A stretch of 64,000 nt of DNA from Alkalihalobacillus pseudalcaliphilus (GCA_001038565.1 LFJO01000005.1:406764-470763), one strand, 5' to 3'. Positions 45,587-53,656 are shown, counted from the stretch's first letter. Program-made: numbers and translations. Notes: a model not told the origin generated them from the sequence alone.

Positions 45587-45638
45587 TTGATAATATTGGA
45601 ACAATCCTGTATATTTATATTTAGATGATTATCTAAAT
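45587..45638 (+). promoter_or_regulatory. sdpR promoter and palindromic operator
   Basis: TTGATA (45587-45592), a 17-bp spacer and TATATT (45610-45615). Just downstream ATTTAGAT-GATT-ATCTAAAT (45619-45638) is a perfect 8-bp-arm palindrome with an extra half site GTCTAAAT after it, placed for autorepression. Confidence 0.8.
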
Positions 45639-45661
45639 GTCTAAATAGAGGTGCGATACGT

Positions 45662-45913
45662 GTGAATGATGTCTTTAAAGTATTGTCAGATCCTACTAGA
45701 AGAGAAATTTTGCAGTTGTTAAAAGAATCAGATTTAACAGCGGGTGAAATTTCCGATAACTTCAAGATAAGTAAACCAAGTATTTCTCACCATTTGAGCC
45801 TTCTAAAAAACGCAGGGTTAGTTGAAGCGAATCGTGAAGGACAGCATATTTACTATTCGTTAAACACAAGTGTATTTGAAGATCTCATCCACTGGTTCAT
45901 GAACTTTAAATAA
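45662..45913 (+). CDS. sdpR: SdpR-like ArsR family autorepressor
   Basis: An 83-residue winged-helix protein (VLSDPTRREILQLLK, recognition helix ISKPSISHHLSLLKN) without the cysteines of metal-sensing ArsR members. Followed by an SdpI-family gene, it matches the B. subtilis sdpRI pair, in which SdpI sequesters SdpR at the membrane when the SdpC toxin is present. GTG 45662 follows AGAGGTG. The operator upstream suggests self-control. Confidence 0.88.
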   Translation: MNDVFKVLSDPTRREILQLLKESDLTAGEISDNFKISKPSISHHLSLLKNAGLVEANREGQHIYYSLNTSVFEDLIHWFMNFK

Positions 45914-45929
45914 AAGGAGATGAATAAGA

Positions 45930-46541
45930 ATGAATGCTAAGGTTCTACAAGTGATTTTACCGTTTGTTGCTTTAATTATTGGATTATTGGTTTATCCATC
46001 CTTACCCGGAAATATTCCTGTCAATTGGATTCAAGGAGAGGTCCTACTGCTTGACAAGATATATGGTTTATTTCTGATTCCTGCTTTCATGTTTGTGATG
46101 CTAGTAACTAGGCTTGTCTACCAGAGTAAAAAAGGGAAACAGAACAGGAAGTTGCTAGATTATGGTCATACTATTGGATTATTTACATTATTAACTATGC
46201 AACTTTTTGTTATTGCTGTCTCAACAGGACTTAATTTTGAGGTGAATGTATTAAATGGCTTGATCGTCGGTCTTGTATGTATATTATTAGGAAACCCGAT
46301 GCCAAAACTCAAGCCAAATGGACTGTACGGAGTAAGAACGCCTTGGACGCTAAAGGACGAGAGGGTTTGGCGGAAATCCAATCGATTAGGAGGGCATCTT
46401 CTCGTTTTATCAGGGATAATCATTATTTCAATGACTTTTGTATTACCAGAGCTGATAATCGCTATCATTTTAACGGTCATTTTAACTGTACTACTAATTG
46501 CTGTAACATACTCCTATGTGATTTATAAACGAATAGTTTGA
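45930..46541 (+). CDS. sdpI: SdpI family immunity / signal-transducing membrane protein
   Basis: A 203-residue protein with six transmembrane helices. The SdpI signature GVRTPWTLKDERVWRKSNRLGG (first part about residues 128-140) lies in the loop after helix 4, and the first helix is followed by NIPVNW typical of the DUF1648 segment. In B. subtilis SdpI protects against the SdpC cannibalism toxin. No sdpA, sdpB or sdpC gene is in the window, so it may protect against toxins of other cells. It starts 16 bp after sdpR, preceded by AAAGGAGATG. Confidence 0.9.
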   Translation: MNAKVLQVILPFVALIIGLLVYPSLPGNIPVNWIQGEVLLLDKIYGLFLIPAFMFVMLVTRLVYQSKKGKQNRKLLDYGHTIGLFTLLTMQLFVIAVSTGLNFEVNVLNGLIVGLVCILLGNPMPKLKPNGLYGVRTPWTLKDERVWRKSNRLGGHLLVLSGIIIISMTFVLPELIIAIILTVILTVLLIAVTYSYVIYKRIV

Positions 46542-46616
46542 TTTTACTAGGGTTAAACCACTTTCTTTATTCAAAAAAGTGATTTAATTTTCTGGATTTG
46601 GTTTGATTAGTAGATA

Positions 46617-46652
46617 ATGAAATGCAGTGAATCGCTGCATTTCTATTTTTAC
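46617..46652 (+). terminator. Terminator downstream of sdpI
   Basis: GAAATGCAG and CTGCATTTC flank TGAATCG and are followed by TATTTTTAC. Confidence 0.75.
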
Positions 46653-46722
46653 TCCAGCGAAGAGTAATCAGGAAATTTCTTTGGCAATCTGTAAGAAATT
46701 CATCCGATGATTATGTAAACAC

Positions 46723-46758
46723 AGGAATAAAGGGAATGACCTTTTTATTCCTTTTTTG
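46723..46758 (+). terminator. Second terminator-like hairpin before the cupin gene
   Basis: AGGAATAAAGG pairs with CCTTTTTATTCCT around GAATGA, then TTTTTG. No gene lies between the two hairpins; otherwise 46542-46962 shows nothing I can name. Confidence 0.65.
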
Positions 46759-46962
46759 TGTTAAAATACGTATATTCAGGTGTTTTAGTAGAGAAAGCCG
46801 ATATGAATATATAAATAAAATGGTAACTTCTCTTGACGGGTAAAGGTGCTTAGTGGAAGGATAGAAGAATCATTTTTACTTTTAGAAAAATGCAAATGTA
46901 AGGCTGCTTGCATTTAGGTGAGAAAGCTAAATTTCTAAAGTTCGTTAGGATTGGAGGGGAAT

Positions 46963-47424
46963 ATGTCAAGTATTAATAAGCAAATCAGTATAGAACAAGC
47001 TGCTTTAGAAGGTGTTTCCATTGATTTTGAGCAAATGAATAATGGAGAAAAAAGATTTCGCTTACTCCATTCAGAAGGCAGTTCGTATTGTTTAACGATT
47101 GCTAGTAAAGATGGGGCTTGGCAAAATAGTCATTATCATAAAAATGCATTAGAAGTATATGTTGTCGATCAAGGGTGGGTTGTCTATGCTTCTTTACAAG
47201 GTGGCAATTTGGATATGAAAATCGTAAAAGAAGGCGAGCATATTTTGGTACCACAAGGTGTACATCATAATATTTACATGTCGGAACATTCAAAAATCCA
47301 TACCATTAAGTTAGGACAAAAAAGTGATGAAATCGATTGGTACGGCTCCGAACAATTGGACCTTTTGACAAAAAACGTAAGCGAAATAGAAATCAAACGT
47401 TGGATAAATAATGTGAAAACATAG
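46963..47424 (+). CDS. Cupin domain protein
   Basis: A 153-residue single-domain cupin. Motif 1 is HYHKNALEVYVVDQG with two histidines and a glutamate as metal ligands, and motif 2 is ILVPQGVHHNIYM with the third histidine. Enzymatic or binding role unknown. ATG 46963 follows TTGGAGGGG; the upstream TTG overlaps that site. Confidence 0.85.
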   Translation: MSSINKQISIEQAALEGVSIDFEQMNNGEKRFRLLHSEGSSYCLTIASKDGAWQNSHYHKNALEVYVVDQGWVVYASLQGGNLDMKIVKEGEHILVPQGVHHNIYMSEHSKIHTIKLGQKSDEIDWYGSEQLDLLTKNVSEIEIKRWINNVKT

Positions 47425-47572
47425 AAATCAAACGTTTGATAAATAAAGTGTGAACATAGAAGAATCCCTTATTCAATGGTTTGATGCTCAGAAGTTTATC
47501 TATCCATCCTTTTAAAGTTATGAGTCAACTTGATGGACTTTTGTAAACTAGTAAAAGGAAGGTGTTGATCTT

Positions 47573-48103
47573 GTGATTCTAAAGAACGGAACAATTACTT
47601 TGAGAGAATTGGTTTGGCAAGATTGGCAGGGTGTACATAGTTATGCACAAAAAGAAATCGTATGTCGTTATCAGCCCTGGGGACCGAATTCTCAAAATGA
47701 GTCACAGACATTTGTTCAGCAAGCGTTAAATGATTCGAATCAAAGACCACAGACCCGGTATGTTTTTGCTGTCATGTATGAGCAAGAAATGATCGGAGCA
47801 GCAGAGTTTAATAGGAGGGATCTTAATAACCTGACAGGAGAGATTAGTTATATTATCCATCCTGATTACTGGGAAAGGGGAATAGCTACAACGGTAGCGA
47901 AGTTATTAATCCAATATGGCTTTTTACATCATCACCTTCATCGGATTTTTGCGACATGTGACCCTCGAAATATTGGCTCCACACGTGTTCTTGAAAAAAG
48001 TGGCATGCTTCGTGAAGGCAGAATACGTGAACATATGAAGCTACATGACGGATGGAGAGATTCTTATTTATATAGTGTACTGGAACAAGAATGGGAAGGG
48101 TAA
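47573..48103 (+). CDS. GNAT family N-acetyltransferase, RimJ/RimL type
   Basis: A 176-residue acetyltransferase of the Acetyltransf_3 group, which modifies protein N-termini or small molecules with acetyl-CoA. The core has ISYIIHPDYWERGIATTVAK (motif A, acetyl-CoA loop) and GSTRVLEKSGMLREGRIREH (motif B). The closing stretch YLYSVLEQEW is typical of RimJ/L. The start is GTG 47573 after AAGGAAGGTG. It stands alone, with no clear partner. Confidence 0.9.
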   Translation: MILKNGTITLRELVWQDWQGVHSYAQKEIVCRYQPWGPNSQNESQTFVQQALNDSNQRPQTRYVFAVMYEQEMIGAAEFNRRDLNNLTGEISYIIHPDYWERGIATTVAKLLIQYGFLHHHLHRIFATCDPRNIGSTRVLEKSGMLREGRIREHMKLHDGWRDSYLYSVLEQEWEG

Positions 48104-48225
48104 GCGTATGGAGGGATATGTGAAATGATGGAGCTTATTTTTAGATGGAAAATAACAACAAGCAGAGTATGTTGAGTGAATTATGACTTTTTGAATGGAG
48201 TGGATATATGTCAAGAGCATAACTT

Positions 48226-48278
48226 AAAGGGAAATTCCATAGTTAATGAACTATCATGTCTACAGAATCTCCCTTTTG
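48226..48278. terminator. Bidirectional terminator between a GNAT and a lipoprotein gene
   Basis: AAAGGGAAATTC (48226) pairs with GAATCTCCCTTTT (48264) around an inner hairpin AGTT / AACT. Confidence 0.7.
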
Positions 48279-48881
48279 TTAATACTCTTCAAAACGAGCA
48301 CTAATGAGGTAAACAAAGTCATATTTTGATAATAGTTCCAAGTCATCTGGATCGGTAACATCAAAATCTGCATGGAGATGTTCGATATGGGTTCCAGATG
48401 TGAATATGTAATAACCTAAGACTTGTTTCTGCTCTGAAATAGTTAAAGGACCATAGTGCGTTTTAAAGCTTGAGCTTGTTGTTTCTGAGTCAAAGTTAGT
48501 CTCTTCTAAATAAACCCAAGTTGCTGCACCTTTACCATTTTGTGTACCAAGTATAAACATAAGCTCTTCATTAGGAGGCTTTGTACTCATATGTAACCAA
48601 ATTTCACCAGGCTCTTCATGATCGATGACGAGTTCAAGCTCTGATACATCAGATTGGTCCTCGATCAAGTTACCGAACTCATAACGATCAAGATGTACAT
48701 AAACCTTGTTAAAGCGATCGTCGACTGAAAATTCGTAAGCATGGCTAGAATCACTTAACATATTCGCCATAAATCGTTCCCGCTCTGTGAATTCAATCGT
48801 TTGGATTGTATTTGTCGTGGGGCCTGAACATGAAATAAGAAATAGCCATAAAAATAGAACAAAGAGTAACCGGTATTTAAT
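48279..48881 (-). CDS. Predicted lipoprotein, likely ATT start
   Basis: A lipoprotein of about 200 residues with a signal peptide ending in the lipobox LISC. The mature part looks beta-rich and acidic; no family is recognised. A GTG at 48890 is in frame but lies directly on its ribosome site (AAGGAGG, 48897-48891). The codon ATT at 48881 is 9 bases from that site, overlaps the stop of the upstream GNAT gene (ATTAA) and gives a compact signal peptide MKYRLLFVLF. I therefore favour the ATT start, by inference only. Confidence 0.75.
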   Translation of the reverse strand: MKYRLLFVLFLWLFLISCSGPTTNTIQTIEFTERERFMANMLSDSSHAYEFSVDDRFNKVYVHLDRYEFGNLIEDQSDVSELELVIDHEEPGEIWLHMSTKPPNEELMFILGTQNGKGAATWVYLEETNFDSETTSSSFKTHYGPLTISEQKQVLGYYIFTSGTHIEHLHADFDVTDPDDLELLSKYDFVYLISARFEEY

Positions 48882-49404
48882 TTGAATCACCCTCCTTATG
48901 AGTCGTTAAGTCAGAATTGCATGCACGAAATAGCGGTAGAATGGAATACATCGTCTGAAAGGAACCAAATCGTTGTAACTTACACAACTCTTTCATGCCT
49001 AAGCTTTCTAATAATCGACAAGAGGCTAGATTAGCGGTTTGTGTTTCAGCAACTAATCTCGTTATCTTTTTGTCTGAGAAAGCAAACTGAATGAGGACAG
49101 GTAACGTTTCTTTTGCAAAGCCTTGCCCCCACCAATTAGGTAAAAATTGATAGGAAATCTCGAGGTCGACTTGATTATGGTGAGTATCCAACGAGATCAT
49201 GCCTATAAAATCATTAGATTTCTTTTCGAACACGACCCAGTCATTTTGGTTGCTCAACCGTTCTGAAAATGCCTTCTGCACAGACTCCTCTTTCATTGTC
49301 CCGCCTAAATAACGTCGAACCTCTTCACTTGAATAAAGCTTTAAAACTCCTTGTAAATCCTTATTTTCAAGCTGTCTAATTAAACAGCGAGTTGTTTCGA
49401 ACAT
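48877..49404 (-). CDS. GNAT family N-acetyltransferase (RimJ/RimL type)
   Basis: A 175-residue acetyltransferase. The strand-loop EISYQFLPNWWGQGFAKE is motif A, and NLASCRLLESLGM is motif B. GGGAGGGG precedes the ATG. Its last codons contain the ribosome site of the downstream lipoprotein gene, and the stop overlaps that gene's start, so the two are translationally coupled. A functional link between them is unknown. Confidence 0.88.
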   Translation of the reverse strand: MFETTRCLIRQLENKDLQGVLKLYSSEEVRRYLGGTMKEESVQKAFSERLSNQNDWVVFEKKSNDFIGMISLDTHHNQVDLEISYQFLPNWWGQGFAKETLPVLIQFAFSDKKITRLVAETQTANLASCRLLESLGMKELCKLQRFGSFQTMYSILPLFRACNSDLTTHKEGDSN

Positions 49405-49628
49405 CTTTTCCCCTCCCTATATATTCCACTTTTATCATACATGAATAAAATGAAAATTCATATAACTGAAATTGGGTAATTCAACACGGACGAAATGATT
49501 AAATGTTTGTATAATGATAGATGTATTTTACTTTTGTTTGAATTCACAATTAATGTATGATAATCTGTTTGTATATAAGTAAACAAAATGAGATTTTGTT
49601 TATGTTTTGAGTTGAGGGTGGTGAGGGT

Positions 49629-50375
49629 ATGAATAAGTCTTTATTTGAAGAAGCGTCTGTAGAGGAATTAGCTGATGGCTATACGTATATGGCTAGGACT
49701 GAAGCATTTCATTGCCTATTTTGCGAAGCGTTATTTGAAGAAGGTGTCATTTATCAAGAGGATGGAAAGCTGTTAGAAGCTAAGAAAGCAGTAAAGGCTC
49801 ACATCCAAGAGATACATGGTTCAAGCATGGATGCGTTGTTGAAGCTTGAGAAAAAACAAACAGGTATAAGTGACCAACAAAAAGAATTAATCACAGCATT
49901 CTCCAAAAATCTAACAGATAAGGAAGTCGCACATCGATTAGGAATTAGTGTTTCTACAGTTAGAAATCACCGTTTTAAACTCCGAGAAAAGGAAAAGCAA
50001 GCTAAAGTTTTTCTAGCGATGATGTTACGACTTCAAGCGAAAGAAGAAGACAATATAGTGAATATTCATGAGGGGGCGAAAATGGTGGATGAACGTTACG
50101 TAACAACAGAGGCAGAAAAAGAGAAGATTTTAAATACGTATTTTAAAGAAGGGATAGATGGACGATTATCTGTATTTCCAAGTAAAGAAAAGCGGAAAAT
50201 CATTGTATTGCAACAGTTATTAATTCATTTTGAAAAAGAGAAGAAGTACACCGAGCAAGAAGTGAGTGAGATTTTGAAAAATTTATATGATGACTTTGCA
50301 ACACTGCGTCGTTACTTCATTGAATACGGATTTATGGCTCGAAGTAAAGATGGTTTACAGTATTGGCTCAAATAA
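49629..50375 (+). CDS. DUF2087 transcriptional regulator with LuxR-type helix-turn-helix
   Basis: A 248-residue protein with three parts: an N-terminal segment with two cysteines (HCLFC, about residues 29-33), a helix-turn-helix (NLTDKEVAHRLGISVSTVRN, about 93-112) and a C-terminal DUF2087 domain (about 160-245; DGRLSVFPSKEKRKIIVLQQL, RRYFIEYGFMAR). DUF2087 proteins are predicted transcription factors in Firmicutes. GTG/ATG region GGTGGTGAGGGT supplies the ribosome site. A MazG-like gene follows 18 bp later. Confidence 0.85.
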   Translation: MNKSLFEEASVEELADGYTYMARTEAFHCLFCEALFEEGVIYQEDGKLLEAKKAVKAHIQEIHGSSMDALLKLEKKQTGISDQQKELITAFSKNLTDKEVAHRLGISVSTVRNHRFKLREKEKQAKVFLAMMLRLQAKEEDNIVNIHEGAKMVDERYVTTEAEKEKILNTYFKEGIDGRLSVFPSKEKRKIIVLQQLLIHFEKEKKYTEQEVSEILKNLYDDFATLRRYFIEYGFMARSKDGLQYWLK

Positions 50376-50393
50376 CGAGGAAGGGGGAGAGTT

Positions 50394-50717
50394 ATGCCAA
50401 AGTACGATAAATTAGTACGTGATCTAATACCAAGCCTGATTGAAAAGTCTGGATCAAAAGCGGTTGTAAAAAGAATAGAGAATGCTGAACTCGAGCAGCA
50501 TCTTTTAGTTAAACTTCAAGAGGAGATTTCAGAGTATAATGCGACGACCACCGAACAACAAGCCAAAGAGGAGCTAGCAGATGTCATGGAGGTTATTTTT
50601 GCATTAGCTAAGCTAAAAGGAATAACGGGTGAGGAACTTGAAACCTTTCGATTGGAAAAATGTGGAAAAAGAGGGGGGTTTGAACAAGGAATATTTTTAG
50701 TAGAAGTGCATGAATAA
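50394..50717 (+). CDS. MazG-like nucleotide pyrophosphohydrolase
   Basis: A 107-residue all-alpha NTP pyrophosphohydrolase. It starts with KYDKLVRDLIPSLIEKSG and contains the metal-binding EExxE and ExxD patterns in KLQEEISEY and EELADVMEV. Members hydrolyse non-canonical or phosphoribosyl nucleotides. GGGGGAG precedes the ATG. It is likely in one operon with the DUF2087 regulator and the small membrane protein downstream. Confidence 0.88.
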   Translation: MPKYDKLVRDLIPSLIEKSGSKAVVKRIENAELEQHLLVKLQEEISEYNATTTEQQAKEELADVMEVIFALAKLKGITGEELETFRLEKCGKRGGFEQGIFLVEVHE

Positions 50718-50738
50718 TAGACTAGGGGGAATTTGGTA

Positions 50739-50909
50739 GTGGATGGTAATTTTTATGTGGGGTGGGGGACACTGGCACTCATTAATGCAGGTATTGCTCA
50801 AGGAAAAAATCGAACAGGATTAAATTGGTTCTTATTGTCGCTTTTTCTCGGGCCACTCGCTACCTTTATTTTGCTCATTGTGGAGAAACGGAGAGATGAG
50901 GAAATTTAG
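50739..50909 (+). CDS. Small membrane protein, 56 residues
   Basis: Starts at GTG 50739, 7 bases after AGGGGGAA. The protein has two hydrophobic stretches (VGWGTLALINAGIA and LNWFLLSLFLGPLATFILLI) around a GKNRTG turn, then a charged tail. The pattern NRTG-WFLLSLFLGPLAT is common in small bacterial membrane proteins of unknown role. It starts 21 bp after the MazG-like gene. Confidence 0.7.
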   Translation: MDGNFYVGWGTLALINAGIAQGKNRTGLNWFLLSLFLGPLATFILLIVEKRRDEEI

Positions 50910-50911
50910 AC

Positions 50912-50940
50912 TTTACATATAGCTTAAATTTTGCTAAAAT
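50912..50940 (+). promoter_or_regulatory. Promoter of the second T-box leader
   Basis: TTTACA (50912-50917), a 17-bp spacer and TAAAAT (50935-50940), directly before the leader. Confidence 0.7.
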
Positions 50941-50946
50941 TCATTC

Positions 50947-51170
50947 AATATATAAATCGATGATTGGAAATAGTAGGAAGGGATATGTGAAGAGAGTTGC
51001 TGGATGGTGAAAAGCAATCTTAGAACTTCTGAACTCGTCCAGGAGATAGTAGACTGAATGATAAGTAAGTTTACTCGGTAGCTGCCGTTAAAGCATAAGT
51101 GGGTTTTTAACCAAACTGAGTGGTACCGCGGAGTCTAACTTCGTCTCAATATTTGAGGCGGGGTTTTTTA
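50947..51170 (+). promoter_or_regulatory. T-box riboswitch upstream of a GNAT acetyltransferase gene
   Basis: Contains AGTA (near 50970), AGAGAG and the distal loop GGATGGTG (about 51002), a specifier loop GAACTCG at 51031-51037, the T-box sequence TGGTACCGCGG (51121-51131), and a terminator (TTCGTCTC with GAGGCGGGG, then TTTTTT, ending near 51169). By pairing with the alaS leader's stem layout (TGGA/TCCA below the loop, purine after the codon) the likeliest specifier is CTC (Leu), 51034-51036; TCG (Ser) and TTC (Phe) are alternatives. Confidence 0.88.
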
Positions 51171-51188
51171 TTTAGGGGGATGAGAACA

Positions 51189-51695
51189 ATGAAAATCCGT
51201 AAAGCAAATATGGAAGATGCCATGGCGATAGCAAAAGTACATGTCGCTAGTTGGAAAACAACGTACGAGGGTATTATCAAAAAGGAAATTTTGGAGCAAG
51301 TAACCATCGAAAAAAGAACACAGCTTTGGCAGAAAAATTTAAGTTTAAAAGAGAATCCATATATTTCTTTGGTCATGGAAAATGACGAGGGTTCAGTCAT
51401 TGGCTTTGCAACAGGAGCGGCGGTTGCCTTGCAAGAATATCCATATGACGGTGATGTGACTTCCATTTATTTTTATGAGAATTATCAAGGTCAAGGCTTA
51501 GGAAAACGATTGCTAGCTGCCCTTTTTTCTGAATTTAATAAAGAAGGGTACCAAAATGCGATTGTCAAAGTATTAGCATCGAATAACGCCAAGCATTTTT
51601 ATGAAAAAATGGGAGCGAAAGAAATTCATCGCTATGATGTACCAGATTACGGAGAAGGGAATGTGTTGGTTGTTTATGCGTGGGAGAAGCTATAA
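51189..51695 (+). CDS. GNAT family N-acetyltransferase under T-box control
   Basis: A 168-residue acetyltransferase. It has the N-terminal VHVASWKTTYEGII typical of one GNAT group (PhnO/MnaT-like), motif A TSIYFYENYQGQGLGKRLL, and motif B NNAKHFYEKMGAKEI. ATG 51189 is 8 bases after AGGGGGA; the ATG at 51180 touches that site. A T-box directly upstream means it is expressed when a tRNA is uncharged, so the substrate may be an amino acid, a derivative, or an antibiotic that blocks charging. Confidence 0.9.
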   Translation: MKIRKANMEDAMAIAKVHVASWKTTYEGIIKKEILEQVTIEKRTQLWQKNLSLKENPYISLVMENDEGSVIGFATGAAVALQEYPYDGDVTSIYFYENYQGQGLGKRLLAALFSEFNKEGYQNAIVKVLASNNAKHFYEKMGAKEIHRYDVPDYGEGNVLVVYAWEKL

Positions 51696-51760
51696 GGATA
51701 AGCACTTGGAGTATTTCAATCTATAGTGAAAATAAATCTCAGAGTAGTTTGATAATTAGT

Positions 51761-52042
51761 TATAATTGAAATAAGCGATACATGTACTTTTCTCAATCAA
51801 AGGTGGTCAGCTCACTCCTGATAGAAAGGGGGTGGTGCTCTATGACAGTTTTTGAAGAGTTGATGTTTGCACTTGCTTTTGCAAGCTTCATGGTCGCAAT
51901 CCTGTCATTTAACGAAAAGAAATAATCCACCTTTGAGTTAGGAGCTCGGTGGATTATTTGAACCAATTCGCTGACCACCCTGATAAGGAAGCCATGTATA
52001 GCCTGGCTGTTGGTGTTCCTGCACCAACAGCCTTTATTATTC
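51761..52042 (+). other. Type I toxin-like mRNA with folded ends
   Basis: Features of a type I toxin message around the 27-residue ORF: GGTGGTCAGC in the 5' part (51802-51811) is perfectly complementary to GCTGACCACC in the 3' part (51970-51979); the stop codon lies in a perfect 11-bp hairpin AATAATCCACC / GGTGGATTATT (51921-51958); and a strong terminator GGCTGTTGGTG / CACCAACAGCC (52005-52032) with a T-rich tail follows. A TATAAT lies at 51761. I could not fix an antisense RNA promoter. Confidence 0.6.
51842..51925 (+). CDS. Putative holin-like toxin peptide, 27 residues
   Basis: A short hydrophobic peptide, MTVFEELMFALAFASFMVAI then LSFNEKK, preceded by a very strong ribosome site (AAAGGGGGTGG, about 51826-51836). 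The MTVFE-L start, one membrane helix and a charged end match small toxin peptides of type I toxin-antitoxin systems in Firmicutes (the group annotated as putative holin-like toxin). It would damage the membrane unless its mRNA is blocked. It is too short to be sure of by composition. Confidence 0.65.
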   Translation: MTVFEELMFALAFASFMVAILSFNEKK

Positions 52043-52120
52043 TTATGTTTCTTACTATTTATTATACAGGATTGGAGAGTGTGTGTAAATGTAAGTATAT
52101 TCTGTTATTGGTACGGTTTC

Positions 52121-52210
52121 TGATTATACACCGCCATTCCAGCAGGTATTTTTGAGCTATTAGGTGTCATGTGTGTGAAATGCCTTTAAACAGAACGCAA
52201 ATGAGTATAG
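52121..52210. repeat. Copy of the region upstream of the lipoprotein gene at 54 kb
   Basis: TGATTATACACCGCCATTCC and TCATGTGTGTGAAATGCC match 54001-54090 in order with few changes. In the other copy this is the ribosome site and 5' region of a minus-strand lipoprotein gene; here no gene follows on that strand. The rest of 52043-52340 shows nothing I can name. Confidence 0.8.
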
Positions 52211-52340
52211 TGGAAGGTGATTGGCGTCTAATCGATATTAAAATTACTACTTGTTATTTGTGTACTGAGTATTTAGTAATGTTCTTAGAAAGCTGTTTCA
52301 TTTATGGGAAAAAAATATTCGGAATGAAAGGGTGAATGGT

Positions 52341-52961
52341 TTGAAACTTCATTATTTTATCGTTATTTTATTGGTTGTTATGTTTGTTCCGGGCTGTGTG
52401 AATGATGGGACCTTTAGAGGTAATGAAGTCATAGAAGATCATACTCAACAAAATAAAAGTAATGATCGGGAACCTTCAAACAGTAATAGCGAGATAAAAA
52501 AAAGCCTTAGTTATGAAGAGTTTGAAACGTTATTTCATGAAATTAAAGATCATTTAAAAGTTGAAGGATATGAGGTGAAATCTTCTACTACCGGTATAGA
52601 TTTAACAGTGGTGGATAAAGATTTAACTTTTGGTTCTCGGGATTGGCTTACAGTTGATGGTGAGTTTCATATGGATAATGGTTCACAATCGACACAGAAT
52701 AGTATATTTCTTGAAAATGAACAATCTTCTAAATTAATATCAGTAGTTATTGCCTATACAGAATCATATATGGGTGAGGATATGGTGTATTATCTAATAG
52801 ATAATGATTATCCTATTAATCAAAATTTAGCTCAAACAACCGACCTAGTAACAATCAGTTACAAAAATCTGATTATAACTGTTTTACAAACTGCTGATAG
52901 TCAAGCAGAGAATGAAGAAACTCAAAAGATATTAAGGGGAGTTTTGGAATTTTTAGAATAG
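52341..52961 (+). CDS. Predicted lipoprotein, unknown
   Basis: A 206-residue protein from TTG 52341, which lies 7 bases after AAAGGGTGA and gives the compact signal peptide MKLHYFIVILLVVMFVPGC with lipobox VPGC. An in-frame GTG at 52332 overlaps the ribosome site. After the cysteine comes a polar, asparagine- and serine-rich linker (about 25-60), then a globular alpha/beta domain. No family recognised. The next gene is 78 bp downstream and also encodes a surface protein. Confidence 0.75.
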   Translation: MKLHYFIVILLVVMFVPGCVNDGTFRGNEVIEDHTQQNKSNDREPSNSNSEIKKSLSYEEFETLFHEIKDHLKVEGYEVKSSTTGIDLTVVDKDLTFGSRDWLTVDGEFHMDNGSQSTQNSIFLENEQSSKLISVVIAYTESYMGEDMVYYLIDNDYPINQNLAQTTDLVTISYKNLIITVLQTADSQAENEETQKILRGVLEFLE

Positions 52962-53039
52962 TCAACTCTTATACGTGGGCGCAAACAATAACTGCTGTTT
53001 TTAGTGATGTAAAAAATTTAGGACATTCGGAGGATTTAA

Positions 53040-53549
53040 GTGCAGAGTAATAAACGCATAGTCATCATAGCAACAATTACTATTATTAGTTTGTTCGTAT
53101 TAATTATTTTGTTTTATGGTATTCCTAAGGAAATTTCGAAAAATTTTATAGCATATGAATTTATACCAAATGAGACAAATAGTGGTGAAGAGGTCAATGT
53201 ACAAATGGAAGGCGTATATAGAAACCCGGTAGTTGGTAATGCCATATTTACAGGTAACATGGTTATAAATAAGTATGATTTAACGGAATCATATGAAATG
53301 TTGGATTTAAATTTTGATAGTGTTTTCTATGAAAATATGGCGACACTCACCTATATATCTGTCATAGATGGTAAGCCTAAGCTGGAGCTCTATGGTAGTG
53401 TCTGGTTAGTGGATCGTGATTTTGTACATTTAATTATTACTCTGAATGAAAATGCTAAATTAGGAATAAAAGACGGAACTAAGGTGGTTATTCCAGCTAA
53501 AGATTACAACGAAGCTTTTGATTTATACAATAATTTAATTGCTGAATAA
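53040..53549 (+). CDS. Membrane-anchored extracytoplasmic protein, unknown
   Basis: A 169-residue protein with one N-terminal transmembrane helix (about 6-27, IVIIATITIISLFVLIILFY) and a beta-rich outer domain (VNVQMEGVYRNP, NAIFTGNMVINKY, LELYGSVWLVDRDF). The start is GTG 53040, 7 bases after CGGAGG. It may be a small sensor or accessory protein; I recognise no family. It is likely co-transcribed with the preceding lipoprotein gene. Confidence 0.72.
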   Translation: MQSNKRIVIIATITIISLFVLIILFYGIPKEISKNFIAYEFIPNETNSGEEVNVQMEGVYRNPVVGNAIFTGNMVINKYDLTESYEMLDLNFDSVFYENMATLTYISVIDGKPKLELYGSVWLVDRDFVHLIITLNENAKLGIKDGTKVVIPAKDYNEAFDLYNNLIAE

Positions 53550-53656
53550 GGAGAGGTAACCTACATATTTAGGCTACCTTACTTACCTTTCCATTGGCAT
53601 CTACAACGGGGCGTGTACATGTAAGTAAACGGATGAACAGGATGGTTTCTTTGAAT

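Noticed and set aside
51949-52155. A 68-codon plus-strand frame
   Set aside because: It covers the hairpin, 3' complement and terminator of the toxin-like locus, which better explain the stretch.
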